Counted from the stretch's first letter, positions 19,079 to 26,684 are shown. The stretch is DNA of 50,661 bases from Lentisphaerota bacterium (GCA_012511885.1 JAAZFE010000014.1:1-50661); one strand, 5' to 3'. Made by a program: numbers and translations. The notes: generated from the sequence alone by a model not told the origin.

Positions 19079-20212
19079 TCACCAAAACCGGTAATATTGC
19101 GCGGTGACGAGCGTGTCTTCGCCACGGTGGGGCGTGTCGAGCTGATGTTCTACGGCCAGGGCCACCCAGTGCAGGGTCGAGCTGGCGACTTCGTTGCGGA
19201 AATAGCGGGTGAGCATGGCCGAGGCGCGCTGATCCGTCGCGCGCGAGGGTTGCGTGTCGCGTTGCAGCCAGACATATTGCGCCAGGGCGCCCCAGCGTCG
19301 GCCGGGATTAAGCCAGTCCACCTGGACCAGGCTGGACCAGATGGCGTCGTCTTCGTCTTCGCCGACGGCGGCTTCCAGCGTCATGGTGAAGGGGCCGGTG
19401 GGCGAATCCATCCGCTTGCGGGCGTCGAGTCCGAGACGCCACGTGGAGACGGGGTCGCGCGTTCCGGTGTGGGGATCGAGGCGCCGGCCCCAGGCCGCGC
19501 TGAGGCCGGCTTCGAGGCCGTGGGCGAATAGAAAGGTGTTGGCCAGGCCGAGTCGGCCGGCCAGCATTCCGTGCTGCCCGTTCAGGCGGTCGTTGGGGCC
19601 GGCGCCGAGCAGGTAGCCCAGTTGATAGTCCAGATGTTCCGTGGCCTTGCCGAAGGCGGTGGCCTGCCAATCGTGTCCGGCGCCGAAGAGGCGGTGGTTC
19701 GAGAACTGCCAGAGCGTGCCATGGGTGTCGGTTTGGGAATCCAGGCCGAAAGGCAAGTCGTAGCGGCCGAGACGCAGGTGGAGCCGCCCCGAGGAGCCCA
19801 GCAGGTTGTACAGCTCCACATACGCGTTATGGGTTTCATAGGTCCAGGCCTGCCCGTCTTTGGCCATGGGATCGTTGGCGGAGTTCAGCGGATGCTGGCG
19901 GTACACCAGACGGCCCTGGTAGTCCACCGAGGCATAAGTTTTGGTGGGGGTGGCCAGGCGTTTTTGAGCCTCGAAGCCAACCGAGAGCCGTACGTGGACG
20001 TTATCAGTGTGGCGCACGTCCCGGCGGCCGGCTGTGGCGACCGCCTGCAGTTCGTTGCGCCAAAGAAGGTTTTCGCGCCAGTTCGGCGCGGTCTGGCTGG
20101 CCGGGGGCCGGACGGGATGGGGCTGGACATCGGCAAAGGGGTCCGACGCGGTAGCGATGGCCGCGCAGGCCGCCCATGCCAAAATGAACCAGCCTGGATT
20201 ATTCATCAACAT
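19079..20212 (-). CDS. Outer-membrane porin-like beta-barrel protein
   Basis: The product has about 377 residues. A weakly charged signal-like start (NNPGWFILAWAACAAIATAS) is followed by many amphipathic strands with alternating aromatic residues (LHLRLGRYDLPFGLDSQTDT; HLDYQLGYLLGAG; GALAQYVWLQRDTQ). It ends in ...TAQYYRFW with a terminal aromatic, as outer-membrane barrels do. No TonB box or plug is seen. ATG 20212 is one of three possible starts (TTG 20224, ATG 20212, ATG 20206). All lie inside a dispersed repeat element, so the original 5' end of the gene seems to have been replaced. No ribosome-binding site is evident. It heads the tight run of five genes behind csoR. Confidence 0.65.
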   Translation of the reverse strand: MLMNNPGWFILAWAACAAIATASDPFADVQPHPVRPPASQTAPNWRENLLWRNELQAVATAGRRDVRHTDNVHVRLSVGFEAQKRLATPTKTYASVDYQGRLVYRQHPLNSANDPMAKDGQAWTYETHNAYVELYNLLGSSGRLHLRLGRYDLPFGLDSQTDTHGTLWQFSNHRLFGAGHDWQATAFGKATEHLDYQLGYLLGAGPNDRLNGQHGMLAGRLGLANTFLFAHGLEAGLSAAWGRRLDPHTGTRDPVSTWRLGLDARKRMDSPTGPFTMTLEAAVGEDEDDAIWSSLVQVDWLNPGRRWGALAQYVWLQRDTQPSRATDQRASAMLTRYFRNEVASSTLHWVALAVEHQLDTPHRGEDTLVTAQYYRFW

Positions 20213-20408
20213 GGATAAAAACAATGTTATTTGCTGCAGAGCAGCATGATGCGGAAGTAATCATGAGAAATTCAGTTTTCATCCATGTTGCCCAAGGGCG
20301 CGACGATTCCAGTCCATCTGCTTTGTTCTGCGAGGTTCGCTGTATGCCAAACCAGCTTCACCCCGCCCGCCTCGCATTTGAACTGGACTTGTCGCATGCA
20401 TAATTCAG
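20194..20408 (+). repeat. Dispersed 215-bp repeat, copy A (full length)
   Basis: The left end CTGGATTATTCATC and right end GCATAATTCAG form an imperfect terminal inverted repeat. Internally there are TTCATC-AACATG-GAT, TGCTGC-AGA-GCAGCA and the invariant GCGACGATTCC at 20300-20310. The copy lies inside the csoR operon and its left end overlaps the first codons of the porin-like gene. Confidence 0.85.
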
Positions 20409-20423
20409 GTCAGACCTTGCGCA

Positions 20424-20708
20424 TCAGAACTGTTTTTTCATCACGCGCAGCAATTCGGTCATCTTGCAGTCGGCGGCAGTGGTGGATTTGGCTTTGAAGG
20501 CCGCCGTGACGCAGTGGGCCAAGTGCTTTTCGAGAATGCGCAATTCGACGGCACGCAAGGCGCCGCGAACGGCCTGGATCTGAGTCATAATGTCAATGCA
20601 ATAGGCCTGATGGGTCACCATGCGTTCGATGCCCTGCACCTGGCCGGCAATGCGGCGCAACCGGGGCAGGACGTCAACATGTTGGGGATGCTGGGCTTTT
20701 TTCTTCAT
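20424..20708 (-). CDS. csoR: CsoR-family copper/sulfur-responsive repressor
   Basis: This 94-residue all-helical protein of the CsoR/RcnR (DUF156) family normally works as a tetramer that leaves DNA on binding Cu(I). LRRIAGQVQGIERM is the family N-terminus. The ligand triad is Cys37 (AYCIDI), His62 and Cys66 (KHLAHC). The spacings (+25, +29) match the Cys-His-Cys set of Cu(I)-sensing CsoR rather than the His-rich RcnR or the FrmR pattern. A persulfide sensor of the CstR type is the main alternative. ATG 20708 starts a normal-length protein, and the frame upstream runs through the operator and is rejected. It is the first gene of the minus-strand run, 199-215 bp ahead of the porin-like gene. 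Confidence 0.9.
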   Translation of the reverse strand: MKKKAQHPQHVDVLPRLRRIAGQVQGIERMVTHQAYCIDIMTQIQAVRGALRAVELRILEKHLAHCVTAAFKAKSTTAADCKMTELLRVMKKQF

Positions 20709-20715
20709 GCCCCCC

Positions 20716-20743
20716 AATATACCCCATGGGGGTATCTGCGCAA
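20716..20743 (-). promoter_or_regulatory. csoR promoter with overlapping CsoR operator
   Basis: On the minus strand TTGCGC (20743-20738), a 16-bp spacer and TATATT (20721-20716) form a sigma-70-like promoter. Inside it lies the palindrome ATACCCC-ATG-GGGGTAT (20719-20735), which matches the TACCCC...GGGGTA type of CsoR operator. The -10 ends only seven bases before the csoR ATG, so the mRNA may be leaderless or nearly so. Confidence 0.8.
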
Positions 20744-20881
20744 GGAACCGGCGCAAATATATTTTGCCGGGCGGCTGGGGAAACCGGGCACGGAGGCAAG
20801 AGGTGGGGCTTGGCATTATGAGGGCGGTTGCCGTTTTCACTTTTGATTGAAGGCGGGGACGGTTTGGGGTAGAGAGATGGC

Positions 20882-22093
20882 ATGTCGTGGATGCCGGGCA
20901 TTGTGGTTGGGCTGCTGGCCTATATATATATAGGATACCCGGTGGTAGTCTGGGCGATGTCGCGCCTGCGCGGGCGTCCGATTGCCAAGGGGGAGTATGC
21001 CGGCGGGGCGGCGGTGCTGCTGGCGGCGCACAACGAGGCCGAGGCTCTGCCGGAGAAATTGGGGGCTCTGGTGGCGTTGTCGCGTGATGAGGCGATTCGT
21101 GAGATTTGGGTGGGGCTGGATGGATGCACGGACGGCACCGCGCAGCGGCTGGCCGGCATGGGGTTCGCGGTTTCGTCCAGTATCGCGGAAGCGGGGACCG
21201 GCTCCGCGGGATCGGAGGCCGGCGCAGCGGTGCGCGTGGTGGATTTTGCGGCGCGCCGCGGCAAGGCGGCGGTGCTGAACGAGTTGATGGCGGCGGCAAG
21301 CGAGCCGGTTTTGGTGATGATGGACGCGCGTCAACGGGTCGAGGCGGGCGCGATTACGCGGCTGCTTGAGAACTTGGCGGACGAGACGGTGGGGGTGGTG
21401 TCGGGCGAGCTGGTCTATGAGCAGGCGCGGGGGGGGGCGGAGCGGGGGGCGGATTCCTACTGGGGCTATGAGAAGTTCATTCGCAGTTGCGAGAGCCGCT
21501 GGTGGGCGGTGCCCGGCGCGACGGGCGCGTTGTACGCGATTCGCCGCGAGCTGTGCGAGCCGATTCCGGAACATACTCTCGTGGATGATGTGCTGATTCC
21601 GATGAGGGCGGTCTTGAAGGGATTCCGGTGCGTTTTTGAGCCGTTGGCGCGGGTGACGGACCGGCCCACCACACATTTTGAGCGCGAAATGCTCCGAAAA
21701 CGGCGCACTTTGGCCGGAATTTGGCAAATCGGGCGGCTGGAACCCCGGATTTACTCGATTTTTGGCAACAAAATCTGGTTTCAGTGGGTTTCGCACAAGT
21801 TTTTGCGTCTTTTGACGCCATTTTTGGTGGTTTTGGCGCTGATTTCGGCCGGATGGCTCGAATTTCGACATGGTTGGGCGGGGGGGGGGCCGGTGGCGTG
21901 GTTTAGCGTGGTTTTTTGGGGAGGTTTGGCCGGTTTGGGGCTTAGCGGCCTGGCTTACGCGGCGGGGCGGCGGATTTCATCGCGGGTGGTGGGGTTGCTC
22001 GGGGCTTTTTGGGGCGTGAACCTCGCGCTGACTTTGGCGGCGACCGATGCCTGGCGCGGGCGTTTTGAGCCCAAATGGACACGTTCATCCTGA
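20882..22093 (+). CDS. Membrane-anchored family 2 glycosyltransferase
   Basis: The product has 403 residues. An N-terminal helix (MPGIVVGLLAYIYIGYPVVV) is followed by a GT-A domain with VLLAAHNEAEALPEK, WVGLDGCTDGTAQRL, VMMDARQRVEAGAITRLLEN (DAR in place of DxD), the acidic VDDVLIP and the KRRTLAG region that corresponds to QxxRW. Three hydrophobic helices follow (FLRLLTPFLVVLALISAG; VAWFSVVFWGGLAGLGLSG; VVGLLGAFWGVNLALTLAA). This is the layout of processive inner-membrane synthases such as cellulose or hyaluronan synthase relatives, though other surface polysaccharides are equally possible. A run of ten G at 21880-21889 encodes part of the membrane region. It is divergent from csoR and shares a 173-bp spacer with it. 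Confidence 0.88.
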   Translation: MSWMPGIVVGLLAYIYIGYPVVVWAMSRLRGRPIAKGEYAGGAAVLLAAHNEAEALPEKLGALVALSRDEAIREIWVGLDGCTDGTAQRLAGMGFAVSSSIAEAGTGSAGSEAGAAVRVVDFAARRGKAAVLNELMAAASEPVLVMMDARQRVEAGAITRLLENLADETVGVVSGELVYEQARGGAERGADSYWGYEKFIRSCESRWWAVPGATGALYAIRRELCEPIPEHTLVDDVLIPMRAVLKGFRCVFEPLARVTDRPTTHFEREMLRKRRTLAGIWQIGRLEPRIYSIFGNKIWFQWVSHKFLRLLTPFLVVLALISAGWLEFRHGWAGGGPVAWFSVVFWGGLAGLGLSGLAYAAGRRISSRVVGLLGAFWGVNLALTLAATDAWRGRFEPKWTRSS

Positions 22094-22305
22094 ATTTGGG
22101 TGGGAGTCTTGGAAAACTGAAAAATGCGTCAATCGGGTGCATTTTTTGCGATTTTTGGGCGAGTTTTTGGTGTTTTAGGCCGATTTTGGGGCGAAAAAGG
22201 GTGTTTTGGGGTCGAAAATGGATTTCCGGGTTGCAGAATGGGCGGAAATGGCGTGAAGTATCGAGCCTTGCGATTTGTACGCGGATGGATAGGTTTGGAT
22301 AACTG

Positions 22306-23190
22306 ATGCGACCCATTGGACATTTGCCGACGGAAGACCAGGCGCAGACTCTGGTTGATTATCTGTATCTGCATGATATCGAGGCCCAAGTGGAGACGAA
22401 TCGTGGGGGGGAGCAGATCATCTGGGTGATCGAGGAATCGCAGGTGGACGAGGCTCGGGGGCTGTTGTCGCGTTTTCGAAGCATGCCCAACGCGGAGGAA
22501 TTCAGCGAAGCGCGCCGCGCGGCTGAAGCGCGGCGAAAAGCCGAGAAAAAGAGCGAAATCGAGCAAAATAAGCGGTTGCCGAGGCCAAAAACTGCGGTTT
22601 TTCGGGGAAATCGAGGCGGATTCACCCTTTTTTTGCTGTTGGCGAGCATTTTGGTGGCACTTTTGACCCGTTTTGGCGAAAACTCGGCTTGGACAGGCTG
22701 GTTTTTGATTGCCGGCGGGAATCCGTTCGTGACGGCGCTTCAGGGCGTCAAACTGCCGGAGGTGGCGCAGGGTCAGATTTGGCGGCTGTTTACGCCGATT
22801 TTTCTGCATTTTACCTGGTGGCATCTGCTGTTCAACCTGCTGTGGTTGCAGGATCTTGGGCAGGTTTTGGAAGCGCGGATTGGCACCGCGCGCTATGCGG
22901 GAGCCATCTTGCTGATGGCGCTGGTGTCGAATCTGGCGCAGTTTTTTCTGGGCGGGCCATATTTTGGCGGCATGAGCGGGGTGGTGTACGGCCTTTTTGG
23001 CTATTTATGGGTGCGGAACCGGCTGGATCCGCGGTTTGGGGTGATGATTTCGCCGTTGGCGGGCGGTATGCTGATGGTGTTTTTGGCGATGGGGATGTTT
23101 GGGCTGGTGGGGCCGACGGCCAACGCCGCGCATTTTTCCGGACTGATGGCGGGGGCGGCGCTGGGGTGGTTGGCGGCGCACGAGCGCTAA
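22306..23190 (+). CDS. GlpG-like rhomboid intramembrane serine protease
   Basis: The product has 294 residues. An N-terminal soluble domain (1-60, PTEDQAQTLVDYLYLHDIEA) resembles the GlpG cytoplasmic domain and is followed by a charged linker and about six membrane helices. Catalytic Ser224 (GGMSGVVYGL) and His276 (NAAHFSGLMAG), Trp159-Arg160 in L1, His168, and His173/Asn177 (HLLFN) are all in place. Their spacing matches Escherichia coli GlpG residues 136/137, 145, 150, 154, 201 and 254 with shifts of +22 or +23. It should cleave membrane proteins near the periplasmic face. The upstream 212 bp hold no gene and are rich in TTTT/GGGG patterns. Its stop is followed within 10 bp by dispersed repeats. 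Confidence 0.93.
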   Translation: MRPIGHLPTEDQAQTLVDYLYLHDIEAQVETNRGGEQIIWVIEESQVDEARGLLSRFRSMPNAEEFSEARRAAEARRKAEKKSEIEQNKRLPRPKTAVFRGNRGGFTLFLLLASILVALLTRFGENSAWTGWFLIAGGNPFVTALQGVKLPEVAQGQIWRLFTPIFLHFTWWHLLFNLLWLQDLGQVLEARIGTARYAGAILLMALVSNLAQFFLGGPYFGGMSGVVYGLFGYLWVRNRLDPRFGVMISPLAGGMLMVFLAMGMFGLVGPTANAAHFSGLMAGAALGWLAAHER

Positions 23191-23196
23191 CCTTAA

Positions 23197-23249
23197 TCTT
23201 TCATCAACATGGACGGAAAGAACGATGCTGGCTGGGGAGCAGCAGGATT
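23197..23249 (+). repeat. Dispersed repeat, truncated head fragment
   Basis: TCTTTCATCAACATGGACGG and then GAGCAGCAGGATT correspond to the left 55 bp of the repeat. The rest is missing and a full copy begins directly after it. Confidence 0.65.
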
Positions 23250-23465
23250 CTGAATAATTCATCAACATGGATGAAAGTATTGTTATTTTCTGTGGGGCAG
23301 CATGATGCGGATATTTGGATGAAAAAAAATATTTTTCATTCCTGTTGCCCTTCGGCGCGACGATTCCAACCCGTCTGCGGCGTTATTCGGGGTTCACAGT
23401 ATGTCCATACAGCTTCACCCCGCCTGCCTTGCATCCGGGCCGGACTTGTCGCGTGAATGATCCAG
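23250..23465 (+). repeat. Dispersed 216-bp repeat, full copy C
   Basis: It begins CTGAATAATTCATC and ends GTGAATGATCCAG. It contains GATGAAAAAA...TTTTTCATT as an internal hairpin, GCGACGATTCC at 23357-23367, and a CGGGGT...ACCCCG stem around GTATGTCCATAC. It lies between the rhomboid gene and tatD. Confidence 0.85.
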
Positions 23466-23479
23466 GGGATGTGGAAATG

Positions 23480-23628
23480 CAAGTAAAAAAAATTTTCCTT
23501 CCATGTTGTCCTCTGGTGCGACGATTCCGCCCCATTGCTATCGTCTTCGAAGCTCGCAGTATGCCAATATAGTAGCTTCGTCTCGAACGCATTGAGTCCG
23601 GGGGAGACTTGTCGCGTGAATTCTCCAG
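23480..23628 (+). repeat. Dispersed repeat, diverged tail fragment
   Basis: The right part of the repeat is present without its head: CCTTCCATGTTGTCC, GCGACGATTCC at 23518-23528, CTCGCAGTATGCC and GACTTGTCGCGTGAATTCTC at the end. It is more diverged than the copy beside it. Confidence 0.7.
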
Positions 23629-23637
23629 GTTGTAAAC

Positions 23638-23756
23638 CATTCTCACATATTATAATAAGTGAGAATATGAGAATATATAACATTCATGTTGCCAATATGT
23701 TATGACTATTATATTTTGCAAATTCATTCTCACTTATTATAATATGTGAGAATGAA
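23638..23756. repeat. AT-rich 119-bp element with perfect 29-bp inverted ends
   Basis: The 29 bases at 23638-23666 are the exact reverse complement of 23726-23754, and each arm is itself a near-palindrome (ATTCTCAC...GTGAGAAT). The right arm extends to 11-bp arms TTCATTCTCAC/GTGAGAATGAA. The segment is strikingly AT-rich in this GC-rich genome. It appears inserted within or beside an old copy of the dispersed repeat (CATTCATGTTGCC at about 23680). No coding capacity is seen. Confidence 0.75.
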
Positions 23757-23812
23757 CTTGTTGTTGGAGCGACGATTCCGGCTTGTCCGGGGTGTTATTC
23801 GGGGTTTGTGGA
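23757..23812 (+). repeat. Dispersed repeat, short fragment after the AT-rich element
   Basis: GCGACGATTCC at 23769-23779 followed by GTGTTATTCGGGGTTTGTGG aligns with the middle of the repeat. The right end is lost. Positions 23813-23893 show nothing beyond the tatD leader. Confidence 0.6.
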
Positions 23813-23893
23813 GCCGATGGCTGATGTCAGGGGGGCGACCGGGGATGGCAAATTTTATTGAACGGAGGGCGGGTGGAGGGCTAGGGTAGGAGG

Positions 23894-24691
23894 GTGAACC
23901 TGTTTGATACTCACGCGCATTTGGATGGCTTTGTGGCGGATGGAACCGTGGAGGCGGTTTTGGATCGCGCCAGGGCGGCGGGGGTGGAGTCGGTTTGCGT
24001 GGTGGGCAGCTCGGCGGTGTCGAATGAGCTGGTGGCGGATTTGGTGCGGGCCCGGCCGGAGATGCTGGTGGGGGCTGCGGGGCTGGACCGGGATCAGGCG
24101 GAGCTGTCGCCGGATATGGAGCGGCTGGCGGAATTGCTCGAGGGGGCGGGCATGGTGGCGGTGGGGGAGATCGGTTTGGATTATCATTACTCGGGCGGGA
24201 CGGCGGGGGCGCAGCGCGGGCTGTTTGGACGGATGCTGGAGTTCGCGCTGGAGCGGCGCAAGCCGGTGATTGTGCACAGCCGGGAAGCGGATGATGACAC
24301 GCTGGCGATGCTGTCGGAGTTTGCCGATGCCTGGAGGGGGCGGGGGGGGGCGTCGCCGCCGGGTATTCTGCACTGCTTTACGGGGGGAGCGGAGTTCGCG
24401 GAGCGGTTGGTGGCGGCGGGGCTGATGATCAGTTTTAGCGGGATTGTCAGTTTCAACAATGCGGGGCCGCTGCGCGAGGTGGCGCGGCGGATTCCGGATG
24501 AACGGCTGCTGATCGAGACGGATTGTCCGTATTTGGCGCCGAAGCCGTACCGGGGGCGGGTGAACGAGCCGGCTTATGTGGCGCGGGTGGCCGAGGTGCT
24601 GGCGGAAACGCGGGGGGTGAGGGTGGAGGAGCTGGCGGCGTTGACGAGGGCGAACGCGAGGCGGGTTTTTCAATTGGAGGACGGGTCATGA
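23894..24691 (+). CDS. tatD: TatD-family metal-dependent hydrolase/DNase
   Basis: This 265-residue TIM-barrel amidohydrolase has its metal ligands His7 and His9 (DTHAHL), Glu92 (GEIGLDY), His128 (IVHSRE), His160 (LHCFTG) and Asp210 (ETDCPYLAP) in place. Family members act as 3'-5' DNases in repair or in quality control. GTG at 23894 gives MNLFDTH, but AGGAGG directly abuts it with no spacing, so CTG at 23900 may be the true start, which would remove only two residues. The stop overlaps the ROK kinase start (ATGA). It probably heads a three-gene run with the kinase and the patatin-like gene. Confidence 0.9.
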   Translation: MNLFDTHAHLDGFVADGTVEAVLDRARAAGVESVCVVGSSAVSNELVADLVRARPEMLVGAAGLDRDQAELSPDMERLAELLEGAGMVAVGEIGLDYHYSGGTAGAQRGLFGRMLEFALERRKPVIVHSREADDDTLAMLSEFADAWRGRGGASPPGILHCFTGGAEFAERLVAAGLMISFSGIVSFNNAGPLREVARRIPDERLLIETDCPYLAPKPYRGRVNEPAYVARVAEVLAETRGVRVEELAALTRANARRVFQLEDGS

Positions 24692-25653
24692 GTGGACGGG
24701 ATGAGCGGTTCGCGATGGGTGTGGATTTTGGTGCGACGGGGGTGAAGCTGGCGCGGGTGGGGGCGGATGGCGGCATTGCGGCGCGTGGGGGCTTCGCGAC
24801 GGCGGATGTGGTTGGCGTGGAGGGCTGGCTGGACGCGGTTGAACGCGAGGCGGGCCGGCTGCTGGCGGAGGCTCCGTCCGGCGCCGGGTGCGCGGGGATC
24901 GGGGTGGGGGTGCCGGGTTTTGTGGATTATGCCAACGGGTTTGTGCATGACCTGGCCAATGTGACGGGATGGACGGCGGTGCCGCTGGCGGAAAGTCTGG
25001 GCGAACGGCTGAAGATGCCGGTGAAGGTGGATAACGACGTGAATGTGATGGCGGCGGGCGAGTGCGCGTTTGGCGCGGGGTCGGCTTTTCAGCACGCGGT
25101 GTTTCTGACTCTGGGCACGGGGGTGGGCGGCGGGCTGCTGCTGAACGGGCAGTTGTATCGCGGCGCGTTTTCGATGGGGGGGGAAATCGGGCATATGTCC
25201 ATTGATATGAACGGGGTGGTGTCGGCGATGGGCCGGGGAGGGGTCGAGCAATATGTGGGGAACCGGCAGATTGTGGAGCGGACGCTGCGCGAACTGGAGA
25301 CGGGGCGGGCCAGCTCGATTCTGGAGCGAGCGGGCGGGCGGCCCGAGGCGGTGACCCCGAAGGTGATTAGCGAGGCGGCGGCGGAGGGGGACGAACTGGC
25401 GCTGGAGATTTTTGATTTTGTGGCGGATTGCCTCGCCACGGTAATGGCGTCGGTGGCCTATCTGCTCCAGCCGCAGGCGTTCATTATTGGCGGGGGGGTG
25501 GCGGGGGCGGGCGCGGTGCTGTTTGAACCGCTGCGGCGGCATGTGGACGAGCGGCTGAACCGGCACTTCGCGGAGCGGCTGGAGATTCTGCCGGCGAAGC
25601 TGGGCAATGATGCCGGCGTGATTGGCGCGGCATCGCTGGTGTTGAAGGGATAG
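24688..25653 (+). CDS. ROK-family sugar kinase lacking the zinc-site cysteines
   Basis: The product has 321 residues. The ATP phosphate-binding loop GVDFGATGVKLARV (11-24), the catalytic Asp117 in KVDNDVN, LTLGTGVGGGLLLNGQLYRG and GGEIGHM are those of ROK glucokinases. The usual zinc motif CxCGxxGCxE is replaced at 179-187 by SAMGRGGVE, so all three cysteines are lost while the EIGH histidine remains. In ROK kinases this site shapes the sugar-binding loop, so either the fold is maintained without zinc or the substrate differs. The start ATG 24688 overlaps the tatD stop. The nearest description is glucokinase-like, but N-acetyl sugars cannot be excluded. Confidence 0.88.
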   Translation: MSGRDERFAMGVDFGATGVKLARVGADGGIAARGGFATADVVGVEGWLDAVEREAGRLLAEAPSGAGCAGIGVGVPGFVDYANGFVHDLANVTGWTAVPLAESLGERLKMPVKVDNDVNVMAAGECAFGAGSAFQHAVFLTLGTGVGGGLLLNGQLYRGAFSMGGEIGHMSIDMNGVVSAMGRGGVEQYVGNRQIVERTLRELETGRASSILERAGGRPEAVTPKVISEAAAEGDELALEIFDFVADCLATVMASVAYLLQPQAFIIGGGVAGAGAVLFEPLRRHVDERLNRHFAERLEILPAKLGNDAGVIGAASLVLKG

Positions 25654-25664
25654 AGGCGGTCGGC

Positions 25665-26624
25665 ATGTGGCGCAAGTGGAAGCATCGGCGGGTGGGGCTG
25701 GCACTGGGCAGCGGCGGCGCGCGGGGGTGGGCCCACCTGGGCGTGCTCGAGGTGTTGCGCGAGCGGGGCATCCGGGCGCAGGTGGTGGCGGGAACCAGCA
25801 TGGGCGCGCTGATAGGCGCATTTTTTGCCGCCGGGCGCGAGCAGGTTTTGCATGATTTGAGCCGGGATTTGGATTGGGGTCATCTGCGCCAGTTTTTCTG
25901 GGAGTTGACGCTGTCGCGCAGCGGACTGACGGATGGACGCCGTCTGCTCGAGGAGACGGCCAAACTGCTCGATCGGTCGGACTTCCGCGAGCTGGAGATT
26001 CCTTTCCGCGCGGTGGCCACGGATTTGAAGGATGGCGGCGAGGTGGTGCTGGCGCAGGGGGATTTGCTGCTGGCGTTGCGGGCGAGCATTTCGATTCCGG
26101 GGTTGTTTTCGCCGGTGCAGGTAGGGGATCGTTTTCTGGTGGACGGGGGGCTGGTGAATCCGGTGCCGGTGAACGTGGCGCGGGCGATGGGCGCGGAGAG
26201 GGTTATCGCGGTGGATGTGTCGCAGGGGATGGCGGTGGAGGAATGGCCGGTCGCGGAGAAGCCGCGCGAGGAAGGCGATGAACCCGGGCGTCCGGCGGTT
26301 CCCCTGCGGTTGCCGCGGCAGACCGACGAGGAGGAGGAGTCGGGGGCGGTGCAGGTGCTGCGCCATTTCTGGGATGACATCGAACGGAAAGTGCGGCGGC
26401 TGAAGACGACCTGGCAGGAGCGGGAGTCACGGCCGGACATGCTCGAGGTGCTGGTGCGTTCGGTGCGGATCATGGAAGGGCAGATCGCGCGGACGCGCCG
26501 CGCGGCGGAGCCGCCGGATTTGCTGATCGAGCCGCGCGTCGAGGACATCGGCACGCTGGACTTTCAGAAGGCGCGCGAGGCGATCGCGGCGGGGCGGGAG
26601 GCGGCGCAGGCCGCATTAGACTGA
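25665..26624 (+). CDS. Patatin-like phospholipase (RssA/YchK type)
   Basis: The product has 319 residues. The oxyanion loop GSGGARG (15-21), nucleophile elbow GTSMG with Ser45, and the dyad Asp160 in LVDGGLVNPVPV give a complete catalytic set. The patatin domain ends near residue 190. The remaining 130 residues are charged and helical (QVLRHFWDDIERKVRRLKTT) with no domain I recognise. No signal peptide is present, so action on cytoplasmic lipids or at the membrane is likely. It follows the ROK kinase by 11 bp and is closed by a strong terminator. Confidence 0.9.
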   Translation: MWRKWKHRRVGLALGSGGARGWAHLGVLEVLRERGIRAQVVAGTSMGALIGAFFAAGREQVLHDLSRDLDWGHLRQFFWELTLSRSGLTDGRRLLEETAKLLDRSDFRELEIPFRAVATDLKDGGEVVLAQGDLLLALRASISIPGLFSPVQVGDRFLVDGGLVNPVPVNVARAMGAERVIAVDVSQGMAVEEWPVAEKPREEGDEPGRPAVPLRLPRQTDEEEESGAVQVLRHFWDDIERKVRRLKTTWQERESRPDMLEVLVRSVRIMEGQIARTRRAAEPPDLLIEPRVEDIGTLDFQKAREAIAAGREAAQAALD

Positions 26625-26654
26625 CCATCCGTCCGCAAACGCTCAAAAGCGGAG

Positions 26655-26681
26655 ACGGGCTTGGAAGGTCCAAGCCCGTTT
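26655..26681 (+). terminator. Rho-independent terminator after the patatin-like gene
   Basis: A perfect 10-bp stem ACGGGCTTGG/CCAAGCCCGT with the loop AAGGT is followed by TTT. It lies 30 bp after the stop and directly before repeat copy B. Confidence 0.8.
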
Positions 26682-26684
26682 AGT

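Noticed and set aside
20424-21299. Extended 291-codon version of csoR
   Set aside because: The extra N-terminus is antisense to the glycosyltransferase and crosses the promoter and operator; the CsoR family is about 90 residues long.
23191-23830. CRISPR array in the repeat-rich spacer
   Set aside because: Repeats are long, diverged and nested, with no regular 25-40 bp repeat-spacer pattern and no cas genes.
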